Counted from the first letter of the stretch, positions 27,201 to 36,054 are shown. The stretch is 64,000 nt of DNA from TMP-86 sp031394735 (GCA_031394735.1 JANMXI010000075.1:1-64000), one strand, 5' to 3'. Translations and numbers: made by a program. Notes: a model not told the origin generated them from the letters alone.

Positions 27201-27408
27201 TGCCGTAGCGCGTGAAGGTGTCGCGCGAGGCGAGCACGGCCCGTAATGAGGTCAGCTCTTCCGGAGTGGCCGACACCAACGCGATTTCCGCGTTGAGCGG
27301 CTCATTCAGGGCTGAATTGAGGTGTATTTCGCCTAAGCCGACGGCCCAGCTCAAGCTTGGGCAAAGTACGGAGACCGTCAAGATGAGACGAGGCAGCTTC
27401 GACAACAT
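24298..27408 (-). CDS. fimV: Pilus assembly hub protein FimV
   Basis: A 1036-residue inner-membrane protein. It has a signal peptide (residues 1-22), a conserved N-terminal domain (LGEIHLNSALNEPLNAEI), a LysM-like peptidoglycan-binding module near residues 185-245 (YQVRGGDTLMKLARSVN), a coiled-coil (LKDLESQLAESRRLL-type), a Pro/Thr-rich linker and one membrane helix near residue 420 (WVPAALVVALLGGLGFAAW). A long acidic cytoplasmic region with TPR-like helices follows, and then the FimV C-terminal motif (KLDLARAYMDMGDPEGARS). FimV assembles type IV pili and polar signalling proteins in Pseudomonas. The FimX-like protein at 33883 is a plausible functional partner. Confidence 0.93.
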   Translation of the reverse strand: MLSKLPRLILTVSVLCPSLSWAVGLGEIHLNSALNEPLNAEIALVSATPEELTSLRAVLASRDTFTRYGIDRPPFLSTIAFKVGKGKDGHDALLVRSNDAIPEPFVTFLVEVNWARGRLVREYTVLLDPPVYTPGESRASAPAVAAPLAAPAETTKSGSIQRESATASTESSTSSAPAASMAAGETYQVRGGDTLMKLARSVNPGSSAQLDQTMIALYRGNPQAFDGNINVLRRGAVLRVPGAEEIAALKQSEAVSEVRRQMSAWQGSRSAGDEGHLRLVAPTGAGTGSSGSDGASTSESAALKGRVKDLESQLAESRRLLDVRNAELAALQKKLGTGATAPVVPTPAPKPTPEEKPGATSEPATPPSAAQTPATEPTATPADQPPVATEPPKPAPKPVVEEPSGSWLDWISNNWWVPAALVVALLGGLGFAAWKRRQGSDDSEFGGLVDTDVADSRDSTSKLLGVRRGDESFVVEESGQHERPDIRSMAAASSAESAAPKSREGKPSDDTLSSEAAINLDQGDPLAEADFHMAYGLYDQAADLVRIALEREPDRRDLKLKLLEIYFVWGNKDLFLQSAKDLYASRDRAPAGEWEKILIMGKQICPDEALFSKSTGGGMGAGALVDLNLEGGENRVDIDLFGEPEGEQSSLPPADVAQESSSTAATGEAPAYQSSDLDFVLDAPERGSDESPTREMPSRDEPTVESEAMAFDASNSPTAAWETAEVRSRIESKIPQGTEQTAELAIDDLGLDLDSLEQTGAPSLSQLEQTDSRSVSLDRTGSGLDVTDHPSDAPTMVAGLDEHSRKMMQDAENAVRDRDLTELERELEASFIADLEQSTAGQHTAVIGPESAPTVAMPRDLPMDLDIASTSRVKALDFSQVEHLDTESTSRLKALSPDASIDLDLDRLANAFSGTGETVDQPRAAEDVFSSEVFETTDRHKGVDLDVGEPVHGEGVTTRIQADSQADTNKLKSFDGELPELEPVTMSEVGTKLDLARAYMDMGDPEGARSILEEVAHEGSASQKQEARRLIESLPG

Positions 27409-27513
27409 TTCTACTCCCAGCGAACCGGTGTGCTAAGGGCCCAAAGTTCATTGACTATGAGCAGCTTGGCAGTGAAATCTCACATCCCCGGTTAACGACC
27501 GCGGAACTATAAC

Positions 27514-28554
27514 TTAACAGTAGCGATTTACCAAAATATGGGCCACAGAAACTGCGTTAATTGCAGCACACTTTCGAACATTGTCGGCCACCACCCACAT
27601 ATTTAGCGACCCAGGTCGAGTGGAATCGAGGCGCAAACGGCCGATGGTGACCCGGTCGGGGGCCAAAGATTTGCCGGCCGGCGTCGGGTAAGGAGGGCTG
27701 GCGTCAGCCTCCACCCACTGTACGCCGGGCGCCGTGCGCAGCGTCTCGCGCGCCTGCTCCAGCGTCATGTCGCGATCGAACGCAGCGTGGATGGCAAGCC
27801 CGTGACCGAAAAAGACCGGCACCCGTACCGCCGTCGCATTGACCGCAAGCGCTGGCAATCCCAGCAACCGGCGCGCGTCGCTTTGCAGGCGCAGCTCTTC
27901 CAGCGAGGCACCCGATTCGTCCAGCGCATCGACTTGCGGTATGACGTTGAAAGCGATGCGTTCGCCACCGCCACGCACCTTAGGCTCCTGTCCATTGAGC
28001 AACGCGGCGCATTCGCGCGCCAGCTCCTCAAGCGCCGCGCGGCCGCTGCCCGACACGCAATGGTAGGTCGCCACGTCGACGCGCGACAGGCCGGCGAGAC
28101 GATGCAGCGGCGCCACTGCGGTGGCGAGCGCGACGCTGGCGCTGCCCGGCATGACGATCATGCCGTGGCGCGCCTGCCCCACGGCTGACCCGTCGAGGAT
28201 CCGCGGATTCACATCCGCCGCGATCATCGGTGCATCGGTCGCATCGCGAAACGCGCCGGACCCCTCGATGACCCAGGCATGCGCGGCTGCTCTTGCGGCA
28301 TGCGTACGCGAAACCTGCGCACGACTGCAGAAGAACACCAGCTTGACCGTGCTGAAATCGAATTGCTCCACATCCAGCGCCGGTTGCGCCTCATCCTCTT
28401 CATCGGCCTCGAGGCGGCCGATGTCGCGCAATTCTTCGAGCCGGAAGATGCGTGCGTACGGGAACTTGGACGTGCGCAACTCGGCGATCACCGCGCCGCC
28501 GATGAGGGTGGAGGCGCCGACCACGGCGACGTTGATTGTGCCGGGCCCGCTCAT
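27514..28554 (-). CDS. usg: USG-1-like aspartate-semialdehyde dehydrogenase homologue without the catalytic Cys
   Basis: A 346-residue homologue of aspartate-semialdehyde dehydrogenase, with nucleotide-binding VAVVGASTLIGGAVIAEL and C-terminal GRLRLDSTRPGSLNMWVVAD. In the active enzyme the catalytic Cys sits in PNCST. Here the equivalent segment is VMPGSASVALA, so the nucleophile is missing. Later YHCVSGSGRAALEEL matches the YQAVSGAG region. This fits the Usg family, which lies next to truA or fimV in gammaproteobacteria and has unknown function. ATG at 28554 overlaps the aroC stop by 4 bp (ATGA). An upstream in-frame extension is antisense-like and rejected. Confidence 0.85.
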   Translation of the reverse strand: MSGPGTINVAVVGASTLIGGAVIAELRTSKFPYARIFRLEELRDIGRLEADEEDEAQPALDVEQFDFSTVKLVFFCSRAQVSRTHAARAAAHAWVIEGSGAFRDATDAPMIAADVNPRILDGSAVGQARHGMIVMPGSASVALATAVAPLHRLAGLSRVDVATYHCVSGSGRAALEELARECAALLNGQEPKVRGGGERIAFNVIPQVDALDESGASLEELRLQSDARRLLGLPALAVNATAVRVPVFFGHGLAIHAAFDRDMTLEQARETLRTAPGVQWVEADASPPYPTPAGKSLAPDRVTIGRLRLDSTRPGSLNMWVVADNVRKCAAINAVSVAHILVNRYC

Positions 28555-29648
28555 CGCTTGTCCGTGATGATGGGCGTCGTGCTGTGCACATCGCCGCATT
28601 GCGCGCGATGCCGAAGGTAGTGATCCATCAGCACCAACGCCATCATGGCCTCCGCAATCGGTGTTGCTCGCAACCCCACACACGGATCGTGGCGTCCAGT
28701 GGTGCTGATTTCGGTAGCTTGGCCGTGAATGTCGATGGTACGTCCCGGTACGGAGATACTCGAGGTGGGTTTGACCGCCAGATTGACGAGGATGTCCTGC
28801 CCGGAGGAGATGCCGCCGAGAATGCCGCCGGCGTGATTGCTGACGAATCCGGCCGGGGTGAGTTCGTCGCGATGTTCGGAGCCGCGCTGCGTGACGCTCG
28901 CAAAACCAGCGCCGATTTCCACGCCCTTGACCGCATTGATGCTCAACATCGCCGCGGCAAGATCGGCATCCAGGCGGCCGAACACCGGCTCGCCAAGACC
29001 CGGCGGAACGCCGCTGGCGAGCACCGTCACTTTCGCGCCGATCGAGTCGCCCTCGCCGCGAATTTTCCAGATGAGTTGTTCCAGTTCGGCAACTCGCGAC
29101 GGGTCGGGACAGAAGAAGGGGTTGTCGTACACAGCGTCGAGTGCGACGGGGTCAAGGACCAGCGAACCCATCTGCGCCAGATACCCTTGGATGCGCAGCC
29201 CGAGTCGTTCACGTAGGTACTTGCGGGCAATCGCGCCCGCCGCCACCCGCATCACGGTTTCGCGCGCCGACGAACGTCCACCGCCGCGATAATCGCGCAG
29301 CCCGTATTTCTGCTGATAGGTGTAATCGGCGTGCCCGGGACGGAATCGATCTTTGATCTTCTCGTAATCGCGGGAACGCTGATCCTCGTTGCGCACCAAC
29401 AGACCAATGGGTGTGCCGGTGGTTTTGCCTTCGAACACGCCGGAGAGAATCTCCACCGTGTCGGATTCTTTGCGCTGCGTCGTGTATTGCGAAGTGCCCG
29501 GTCGGCGGCGCTCGACGTCGGCCTGCAGATCGGCCTCGCTCAAGCTCAAGCCGGGCGGACAGCCGTCCACCACGCAACCCAACGCCGGCCCATGGCTTTC
29601 GCCAAAGCTGGTGACCGTAAACAGGCGACCGATGCTATTTCCTGACAC
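28551..29648 (-). CDS. aroC: Chorismate synthase
   Basis: A 365-residue FMN-dependent enzyme that makes chorismate from EPSP, the last shikimate step. Motifs are TSFGESHGPALGCVVDGCPP at the N-terminus, then RPGHADYTYQQKYG, YRGGGRSSARET, and the C-terminal GRHDPCVGLRATPIAEA. The start is GTG at 29648, inside the last 14 bp of prmB. It is translationally coupled both to prmB upstream and usg downstream. Confidence 0.97.
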   Translation of the reverse strand: MSGNSIGRLFTVTSFGESHGPALGCVVDGCPPGLSLSEADLQADVERRRPGTSQYTTQRKESDTVEILSGVFEGKTTGTPIGLLVRNEDQRSRDYEKIKDRFRPGHADYTYQQKYGLRDYRGGGRSSARETVMRVAAGAIARKYLRERLGLRIQGYLAQMGSLVLDPVALDAVYDNPFFCPDPSRVAELEQLIWKIRGEGDSIGAKVTVLASGVPPGLGEPVFGRLDADLAAAMLSINAVKGVEIGAGFASVTQRGSEHRDELTPAGFVSNHAGGILGGISSGQDILVNLAVKPTSSISVPGRTIDIHGQATEISTTGRHDPCVGLRATPIAEAMMALVLMDHYLRHRAQCGDVHSTTPIITDKR

Positions 29649-30567
29649 GCTCGCTCAACTCCTCGATCGGCTCCAGATCCTGGGCCCGCAAAATAAACAC
29701 CCCGCCCCCGCCGTGTTCGAAGTCGGGCCATATGAACGGCACGCGAGGCCAGGCCTTGAGCAGCGCACGTTCGGTATTGCCGACCTCGACCACCAGGATG
29801 CCGATAGCGCTCAAATGCGCTCGCGCCTGTCGCAGGATCACCCGCACCGAATCCAGGCCGTCTAAGCCTGCGGCCAGCCCGAGCCGCGGCTCATGCCGGT
29901 ATTCGCGCGGCAGTGTACGCATCTCGGCGCGGCCGACATAGGGGGGATTGCTGACCACGATATCGTAGACAGTGCCCGCCACTGCGTCCAAGTGATCGGA
30001 GACCTTGGCATGAACGCGTCCGCCAAGGCCCAGTTTACGAATATTGCGCCGGCACACGCTCAACGCCTCGCGCGAAATATCCAGGGCATCAACCTGGGCT
30101 CGCGGGAATGCCCTTGCGCAGGCCAGCGCAATGGCGCCGCTGCCGGTTCCGATGTCCACGATGCACTTGACCCGGCGCGGCTCGATCCACGGCCGGAATC
30201 GCGCCAAGGCCAGTTCGGCGATGGGTGAACGCGGCACCAGCACGCGTGAATCGACGTACAGCTCCATCTGGGCGAAGAAGGCGCGATGCGTGAGGTAGGC
30301 CAGGGGTACGCGACGGCGTATGCGCTGCGCGAGCAACGCCTCGATGCGCGCCTGCTGGCGGGCGGTCAGGAGTTGCGGATAGACGCTGGCGCCCAACGCA
30401 TGGTCGAGCTTGGCCACAAAGAACACGAGTTCCGCGGCTTCATCGCGTGCATTGTGGGTGCCGTGACCGAAACACACCCGCGCCTTGCGCAACGCGCGTG
30501 CGCAGTGGGCGATGGCGGATGCGACGCTGACGGACGTTGCGCGTGGAATGTGCAGCTTCCTTTTCAA
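29635..30567 (-). CDS. prmB: Ribosomal protein L3 N5-glutamine methyltransferase
   Basis: A 310-residue SAM-dependent methyltransferase that modifies a Gln of ribosomal protein L3. It shows VPLAYLTHRAFF, VDSRVLVPRSPIAELA, the SAM loop IVDIGTGSGAIALACA, and the catalytic VVSNPPYVGRAE. The N-terminal helices match PrmB rather than PrmC. The start is uncertain: TTG at 30567 is the most upstream option and gives a basic N-terminus. It precedes aroC as in E. coli. It is divergent from the SCO gene. Confidence 0.93.
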   Translation of the reverse strand: MKRKLHIPRATSVSVASAIAHCARALRKARVCFGHGTHNARDEAAELVFFVAKLDHALGASVYPQLLTARQQARIEALLAQRIRRRVPLAYLTHRAFFAQMELYVDSRVLVPRSPIAELALARFRPWIEPRRVKCIVDIGTGSGAIALACARAFPRAQVDALDISREALSVCRRNIRKLGLGGRVHAKVSDHLDAVAGTVYDIVVSNPPYVGRAEMRTLPREYRHEPRLGLAAGLDGLDSVRVILRQARAHLSAIGILVVEVGNTERALLKAWPRVPFIWPDFEHGGGGVFILRAQDLEPIEELSERVRK

Positions 30568-30617
30568 AAACGCGAGGGTAGCTCAAGTGCGGCGGTGGCT
30601 GTGGGATAATCTGCGCC

Positions 30618-31250
30618 GTGAACAATTCATCCCGACTCCTTCTCGCCGGTCTGTGCATCCTGATGGCAGCGATCGGATTTGCTGCATCCCATCTGTGGAA
30701 GCGCTCGCACACCGGTCCGGTGACGCTGCTCACCGGCACGATGCTGGAGCCGCGCCGAAGCTTGAGCGATTTTTCGCTGCTTGACCATCACGGCGCCGCC
30801 TTCACGCCGCAGTCGCTGCAGGGCCGCTGGACTATGCTGTTCTTCGGCTATACCAATTGCCCGGATCTGTGTCCCACCACGCTCAGTGCGCTGGCCGTCA
30901 TGGACAAGTCCCTGCAGGGCGAACGGGAGGCCGTGCGACCGCACGTCGTGTTTGTATCGGTGGATGCGCGCCGCGACACGCCGGCGGTCCTGGCCCGCTA
31001 TGTGCCGTATTTCAATCCCGGCTTCTTGGGCGTGACCGCACCGGACCAGGCAACCGTCGAGACGTTCGCGCGTCATCTGGGGGTGGCGGTGATCATCGGC
31101 GAGGAACACGACGGCACTTACAGTGTCGATCACTCCGGCGCCATTTTCGTGGTTGCGCCGGATGGCCGGCTCGCGGCAATACTCACCGGCCCGCACAGCA
31201 GCGCGGGTCTGCTCGATGATTTTCACCGCATCGTCGCAGCAGGCGCATGA
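30618..31250 (+). CDS. SCO1/SenC family copper chaperone
   Basis: A 210-residue thioredoxin-fold protein anchored by an N-terminal helix (LLLAGLCILMAAIGFAASHL). The copper-binding CxxxC is in YTNCPDLCPTTLSA, and the distal His ligand is in SVDHSGAIFVV. SCO proteins deliver copper to the CuA site of cytochrome c oxidase. No oxidase genes are in the window. The start is GTG at 30618. The stop overlaps the psd start by 4 bp (ATGA). Confidence 0.92.
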   Translation: MNNSSRLLLAGLCILMAAIGFAASHLWKRSHTGPVTLLTGTMLEPRRSLSDFSLLDHHGAAFTPQSLQGRWTMLFFGYTNCPDLCPTTLSALAVMDKSLQGEREAVRPHVVFVSVDARRDTPAVLARYVPYFNPGFLGVTAPDQATVETFARHLGVAVIIGEEHDGTYSVDHSGAIFVVAPDGRLAAILTGPHSSAGLLDDFHRIVAAGA

Positions 31251-32140
31251 GCAACGCCCCTCCTGCCGCCGGCAGCCGCACCTCGCTTGCCGGCCGCGCC
31301 TTTGTGGCCTTTCAATTTCTGTTGCCCCAGCACGCGCTGTCGCGGCTCATCCTGCACGCCACGCGAGTGCGTGCACCCTGGTTCAAGAACGCCCTGATCA
31401 CTGGTTTTCTGAAACTATTTGAAGTGGACATGAGCGATGCGCAGACGGTGGAACCGTTGCGCTACGCGAGCTTCAACGAGTTCTTCACGCGGCCGCTCAA
31501 ACCCGCGGCGCGGCCGATTGCGGGCGATGCCGACCTCATCGTCAGTCCGGTCGATGGCACGGTGAGCGAATGCGGCGGCATCGATCAGAACCGCCTCCTG
31601 CAGGCCAAGGGACGGACCTTCACCCTGCAGGACCTGCTCGCCGACCAGCCCTGGGCGTCGACCTTTGCCGGCGGCAGCTTCTGCACCCTCTATCTTGCGC
31701 CCTACAACTATCATCGCATCCACATACCGGCTGCCGGCGACCTCCTTTCCACCGTGTACGTTCCCGGCGCTCTGTTCAGCGTCAACGCCACGACGGCGCA
31801 ACACGTGCCGCGTTTGTTTGCGCGCAACGAGCGCGTGCTGACCCTGTTTGAAACCGCATTCGGAAAAATGGCCGTGGTGCTGGTGGGTGCACTCAACGTC
31901 GGCAGCATGGCCACGGTGTGGGCCGGCGATATCACGCCCGCCGCTCGCCGCCGCGTGACGGTCCTGCCGTCATCGCCGATCAGCCTGGCGAAAGCCGATG
32001 AACTCGGCCGCTTCAACATGGGCTCGACCGTCATCGTCCTGTTCGAAGCATCGCGCGCGCGGTTGTTGCCGCAAATACGCGTCGGATTGCGCATCAAAGT
32101 CGGCGAGCCGCTCGCCCAAGTCGAGAGAGGCGCCACGTGA
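31247..32140 (+). CDS. psd: Phosphatidylserine decarboxylase
   Basis: A 297-residue proenzyme that makes phosphatidylethanolamine at the inner membrane. Conserved parts are ASFNEFFTRPLKP, IVSPVDGTVSECG, LAPYNYHRIHIP and the self-cleavage site RFNMGSTVIVLFE, where Ser becomes the pyruvoyl group. The site reads MGST instead of the common LGST; the essential Gly-Ser-Thr is kept. It is coupled by ATGA overlap to the SCO gene and by a 4-bp overlap to epmA. A psd-epmA neighbourhood is common in gammaproteobacteria. Confidence 0.95.
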   Translation: MSNAPPAAGSRTSLAGRAFVAFQFLLPQHALSRLILHATRVRAPWFKNALITGFLKLFEVDMSDAQTVEPLRYASFNEFFTRPLKPAARPIAGDADLIVSPVDGTVSECGGIDQNRLLQAKGRTFTLQDLLADQPWASTFAGGSFCTLYLAPYNYHRIHIPAAGDLLSTVYVPGALFSVNATTAQHVPRLFARNERVLTLFETAFGKMAVVLVGALNVGSMATVWAGDITPAARRRVTVLPSSPISLAKADELGRFNMGSTVIVLFEASRARLLPQIRVGLRIKVGEPLAQVERGAT

Positions 32141-33102
32141 ACCAGGGTTGGCAGCCGACGGCCGACCTGCCGGCATTGCGTCACCGCGCGCAGCTATTGC
32201 AACGGACGCGCGAGTTCTTCGCCGCGCGTGGCGTGCTGGAAGTGGAAACGCCCGTCCTCAGCGCGGCCGGCATCAGCGATCCGCAGATCGAGTCCTTGCG
32301 CACCACCATTGCCGGACGACCGGGCTCCTTCTTTTTGAGCACGTCGCCGGAATTCGCGATGAAGCGGCTGCTCGCCGCGGGCAGCGGCGATATCTACCAG
32401 CTCTGCAAGGTGTTTCGCGATGGCGAGATCGGCCGCTGGCACGAGCCGGAATTCACGATGCTCGAGTGGTATCGGGTGGGCTTCGATGACCACACCCTGA
32501 TGGACGAGGTCGCCGGGCTGGTCACCGCCCTGCTCGCGCCGCAGCGCACGCTCGGGCCTGCAGAAAAGTTGACCTACCGCGAAGTCCTGATGCGTCATGC
32601 CGGCGTCGACATGAACGTGGCGACCGACGATGACCTGGCCCGCGCGGCACTGGACCGGAGCATCGATTGTCGCGCGGTACTGGACCGCGACGCCCGATTG
32701 GATCTGCTCATCAGCCTCGTGGCGGGTCCGCAATTGGGACGCGATCGCCCGACCTTCGTCTGCGACTATCCGGCCTCGCAGGCATCCCTCGCCCGCCTCA
32801 AGCTGCAGAATCCGCCGGTGGCGGCGCGATTCGAGCTGTATCTGGACGGCATCGAGCTGGCCAATGGGTTTCAGGAGTTGACCGATGCGAATGAGCAACG
32901 TAGCCGGTTCATGCACGATCGCGAGGTGCGACAGTCGCGCGGCCAGGTGGTGCCGCCGATGGATGAGCGATTGCTCGCGGCGCTGACGGCGGGTGTGCCG
33001 GAGTGCGCCGGCGTCGCACTGGGGTTCGATCGACTCGCGGCGCTGGCGCTGGGCGTTCCGCAGATGAAATCGGCGATGTCCTTCAGCGTCGAGAACGCCT
33101 GA
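32137..33102 (+). CDS. epmA: EF-P lysine ligase (GenX/PoxA/EpmA)
   Basis: A 321-residue class II lysyl-tRNA-synthetase paralogue lacking the anticodon-binding domain. It attaches (R)-beta-lysine to Lys34 of EF-P. Motif 2 is YQLCKVFRDGEIGRWHEPEF, the TSPEFAMKRLLAAG part precedes it, and motif 3 is CAGVALGFDRLAALALG. Length is typical for EpmA (about 325). The start is GTG at 32137. Its substrate gene efp lies just downstream on the opposite strand, 15 bp away. Confidence 0.95.
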   Translation: MNQGWQPTADLPALRHRAQLLQRTREFFAARGVLEVETPVLSAAGISDPQIESLRTTIAGRPGSFFLSTSPEFAMKRLLAAGSGDIYQLCKVFRDGEIGRWHEPEFTMLEWYRVGFDDHTLMDEVAGLVTALLAPQRTLGPAEKLTYREVLMRHAGVDMNVATDDDLARAALDRSIDCRAVLDRDARLDLLISLVAGPQLGRDRPTFVCDYPASQASLARLKLQNPPVAARFELYLDGIELANGFQELTDANEQRSRFMHDREVRQSRGQVVPPMDERLLAALTAGVPECAGVALGFDRLAALALGVPQMKSAMSFSVENA

Positions 33103-33117
33103 AGGACGGAGTGCCGA

Positions 33118-33687
33118 TCAATTCTTGCCGCGCGACAGATACTCGCCGGTGCGGGTGTCGATGCGCAGTGTTTCACCCTCGTTGATGAACAACGGCACGC
33201 GCACCATGGCGCCGGTCTCAAGCTTAGCCGGCTTGGAGCCGCCCGTCGCCGTGTCGCCGCGCACGCCCGGATCGGTCTCGACGACTTTGAGTTCCATATG
33301 GGCCGGCGGAACGACCTGCAACGGCACGCCGTTCCACAGCGTCACGATGCACACGGTGCCGTCCTTGAGCCATTGCGACGTGTCGCCGACAGCCGCCTTG
33401 GAAGCGGTGATCTGCTCGAAGGTGTCGGGAACCATGAAGTGGTAAAAATCGCCGTCGCTGTACAGATATTGCATATCGGTATCGACCACATCGGCCGCCT
33501 CGACTGTGTCGCCCGACTTCCAGGTCCGCTCGATGGTGCGACCGGTCTTGAGATTACGGACGCGCACCCGGTTGAAGGCCTGACCTTTGCCCGGCTTGAC
33601 CATTTCATTCTCGACGATGGCAAACGGGTCGCCGTCGATCAGAATCTTCAGTCCGGATTTGAATTCATTGGTGCTGTAGGTGGCCAT
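33118..33687 (-). CDS. efp: Elongation factor P
   Basis: A 189-residue, three-domain translation factor that rescues ribosomes stalled at polyproline. The modification loop reads MVKPGKGQAF with Lys34 at the exact position used by EpmA. The OB domains follow, ending with GETLRIDTRTGEYLSRG. ATG at 33687 is the family start; the frame is open upstream, but that is not coding. Convergent with epmA. This pairing supports the beta-lysine type of EF-P; EpmB (lysine 2,3-aminomutase) is not in the window. Confidence 0.97.
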   Translation of the reverse strand: MATYSTNEFKSGLKILIDGDPFAIVENEMVKPGKGQAFNRVRVRNLKTGRTIERTWKSGDTVEAADVVDTDMQYLYSDGDFYHFMVPDTFEQITASKAAVGDTSQWLKDGTVCIVTLWNGVPLQVVPPAHMELKVVETDPGVRGDTATGGSKPAKLETGAMVRVPLFINEGETLRIDTRTGEYLSRGKN

Positions 33688-33845
33688 GGGATCGCCTTGA
33701 TCGTCAGTTCGGTCGCTGATCGGGGGGTCGTAAAGGGCGCGTATCATAGCCGGATAGCCCCTTCCTAGCCAGCTTGCGCCTTTACCTGAAGGCCAAAGCA
33801 TCGCAGGAGGCAAGACGTCGGTCCCAGTTTCGTCCCGCCAGCAGA

Positions 33846-33854
33846 TGCTACACT
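33846..33854 (+). promoter_or_regulatory. Extended -10 promoter element before the FimX-like gene
   Basis: TGCTACACT matches the extended -10 form (TGn followed by TANNNT), 28 bp before the ATG at 33883. No good -35 box is found at normal spacing, so this is a suggestion only. Confidence 0.3.
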
Positions 33855-33882
33855 TTGCCCCGTTATTGTTAAGCGGGAACCC

Positions 33883-35946
33883 ATGGTGAGCGAGCAAAGT
33901 GCCGTACCGATGATTGTCATGACGCGGTCGCAGGACCACGTTGAGGCGGTCAACAGCGCTTTGCGCAATGCCGGACACCCGGTGCATTGCACCTGGTTGC
34001 CCGATGCACGCGATCTGGCCGATGCGCTGACCCAATTGAACCCCGAGATGCTGGTCGCCTTCATCGAAGAGCTGGAGATCGACCTGGCTTCGATCATGAA
34101 AATCAAAAGTGTCTCGGCTCCCGGCATGCCGGTGCTCGTGGCGCGTACCCAGGTCGATGAAGCGCTGATCGCCGAGGCCATGAAGCTGGGCGCGCAGGAC
34201 GTCGTCACCCTGGAGAATCGCAGCCGACTGCAATCCGTGGCAACGCGCGAATTGCGTTCCTATCGCCTGGAACGCGCCCTTAACACCACCGTTTCTTCGG
34301 CGCGGGATTATCGCGAGCAGCTGCAGCAGTTCATGGACGGCTCCGCGGACGCCATCACCCATGTCCAGGAAGGAATCGTCGTCGAAGCCAACAAGGCCTG
34401 GCTGGAGTTGTTCGGCTATTCAGGCGAAGATGCGCTCACCGGTACGCCGCTGATGGATTTGTTCGAACAGGAAACCCATCCGGCGCTCAAAGGCGCGTTG
34501 ATCGCCTGTCTGCAGGGCAAATGGACCGACCATGCACTGAAGGTGCGCGCCTCGCTGTCCGACAGCTCCACCCTGCCGCTGGAAATCACACTCACCAAGA
34601 CCGACTACGAGGGCGAGGCCGCCATCCGCGTGTGCGTGCCGTCGCGTCAGAAAGAAAACCGCGACCTGGAAGGCGAATTGGCCGACGCGGTGAAGAACGA
34701 TCCGTCCACCGGATTCCTGCAACAGCGCTATCTGGTCACCGCGGTGAAAGAGCGCTGCGCCCTGCCGATGAAGGGCGGCGTTCGCCAGTTCGCCTTCATC
34801 AAACCGGACCGGTTCGTGGACATTCAAAACTCCATCGGCGTGCTTGCCAGCGAAGATTTCCTGGTGCAGATGGCCGAACTGGTTCGCGCGCAGCTCACAC
34901 CGAATGACATCTGCGGCCGCTTCGCCGGCAACGGACTGCTGATCCTGCTGGAGCGCGGCACGCAGCGCGACATGGAAGCTTGGGCCGAGAGTGCCATTTC
35001 GCGCATCGGTCAACATACCTTCGCCATCGACAACAAGACTTTGTCAGCCACCATCACCATCGGCCTGGGACTGCTGGCGGCGACCAATCCGGATGTCGCG
35101 GCCTCCGTCACCGACGCCGTCACCGCCAACCGGCGCGGTCGCGAGTTGGGCGGCAATCAGATGTACGCCATCGACAAGTCCGACACCGATACACGGGTGC
35201 AGGCTTACGATCGCATCTGGGTCAAGCACATCAAGAGTGCGCTGATGGAAAACCGATTCCGTCTGGTGCAGCAGCCCATCGCGAGCCTTTTGGGCGAGGA
35301 CAAGGGCATGTTCGACGTGCTGGTGCGCATGCTCGACGAACAAGGCAACGAAGTATTGCCGTCGGAATTCATCGCGGCCGCCGAGCGCAACGATTTGATG
35401 AAGAACATCGATCGCTGGGTCATCGGCGCGTCCATGTCCTTTTGCGCCAGCCGCAAGCCGGCCTGCATCTTCGTGCGCATCTCCAAGGACACCGTCCTAG
35501 ACAAGTCGCTGATTCCCTGGCTCGAGCAGCAGCTCAAGGCACTGAAGATCGAACCCAAGCGCCTGTGCATCCAGGTGTCCGAGGAGATCGTCACCCAATT
35601 TGTGCAACCAACCAAGGAGATGGCGGAAAAACTCAAGAAGCTGGGTTTCCGTTTCGCCATCGAGCATTTCGGCACCGGCCGCGATCCACTGAAGCTGCTG
35701 GCTGACATAGAGATGAGCTTCATCAAGATCGATGGCTCGCTCATGCAGGGCCTTGCCACCAATCAAATGCAGCAGCAGCGCGTCAAGGGTCTGGTTGAAG
35801 CGGCAAAGAAGAAAGGCATGGAGACTATTGCTGAGCGCGTTGAAGATGCTAATACCATGGCTGTGCTTTGGCAGTTGGGGATTGAGTTTATTCAGGGGTA
35901 TTTTGTCAATGCGCCTGAAGAAGTGACCATGTCTGGGGAACGGTAA
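33883..35946 (+). CDS. FimX-like protein: receiver-like, PAS, degenerate GGDEF, degenerate EAL
   Basis: A 687-residue cytoplasmic protein. Residues 1-130 resemble a receiver, 145-270 a PAS domain (MDGSADAITHVQEG, then ANKAWLELFGYSGEDALTG), 290-440 a GGDEF domain and 450-685 an EAL domain. The GGDEF signature is replaced by RFAGNGLLILLE and the EAL signature by MFDVLVRM, so neither cyclase nor phosphodiesterase activity is expected. The C-terminus (IEFIQGYFVNAPEEV) is EAL-like. FimX of Pseudomonas and Xanthomonas has the same order and loss, and it binds c-di-GMP to control type IV pili. That role is inferred here from architecture. Confidence 0.85.
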   Translation: MVSEQSAVPMIVMTRSQDHVEAVNSALRNAGHPVHCTWLPDARDLADALTQLNPEMLVAFIEELEIDLASIMKIKSVSAPGMPVLVARTQVDEALIAEAMKLGAQDVVTLENRSRLQSVATRELRSYRLERALNTTVSSARDYREQLQQFMDGSADAITHVQEGIVVEANKAWLELFGYSGEDALTGTPLMDLFEQETHPALKGALIACLQGKWTDHALKVRASLSDSSTLPLEITLTKTDYEGEAAIRVCVPSRQKENRDLEGELADAVKNDPSTGFLQQRYLVTAVKERCALPMKGGVRQFAFIKPDRFVDIQNSIGVLASEDFLVQMAELVRAQLTPNDICGRFAGNGLLILLERGTQRDMEAWAESAISRIGQHTFAIDNKTLSATITIGLGLLAATNPDVAASVTDAVTANRRGRELGGNQMYAIDKSDTDTRVQAYDRIWVKHIKSALMENRFRLVQQPIASLLGEDKGMFDVLVRMLDEQGNEVLPSEFIAAAERNDLMKNIDRWVIGASMSFCASRKPACIFVRISKDTVLDKSLIPWLEQQLKALKIEPKRLCIQVSEEIVTQFVQPTKEMAEKLKKLGFRFAIEHFGTGRDPLKLLADIEMSFIKIDGSLMQGLATNQMQQQRVKGLVEAAKKKGMETIAERVEDANTMAVLWQLGIEFIQGYFVNAPEEVTMSGER

Positions 35947-36054
35947 CTTCTGATTAAGAGATCGCTCGGTGGGATGGCCATCCCGGGATAAATTTCTTTC
36001 TGCGCGGCCGGCTTCTAACAAAAACCAACTTCTAATTTTGCGACCGGCGCGGCC

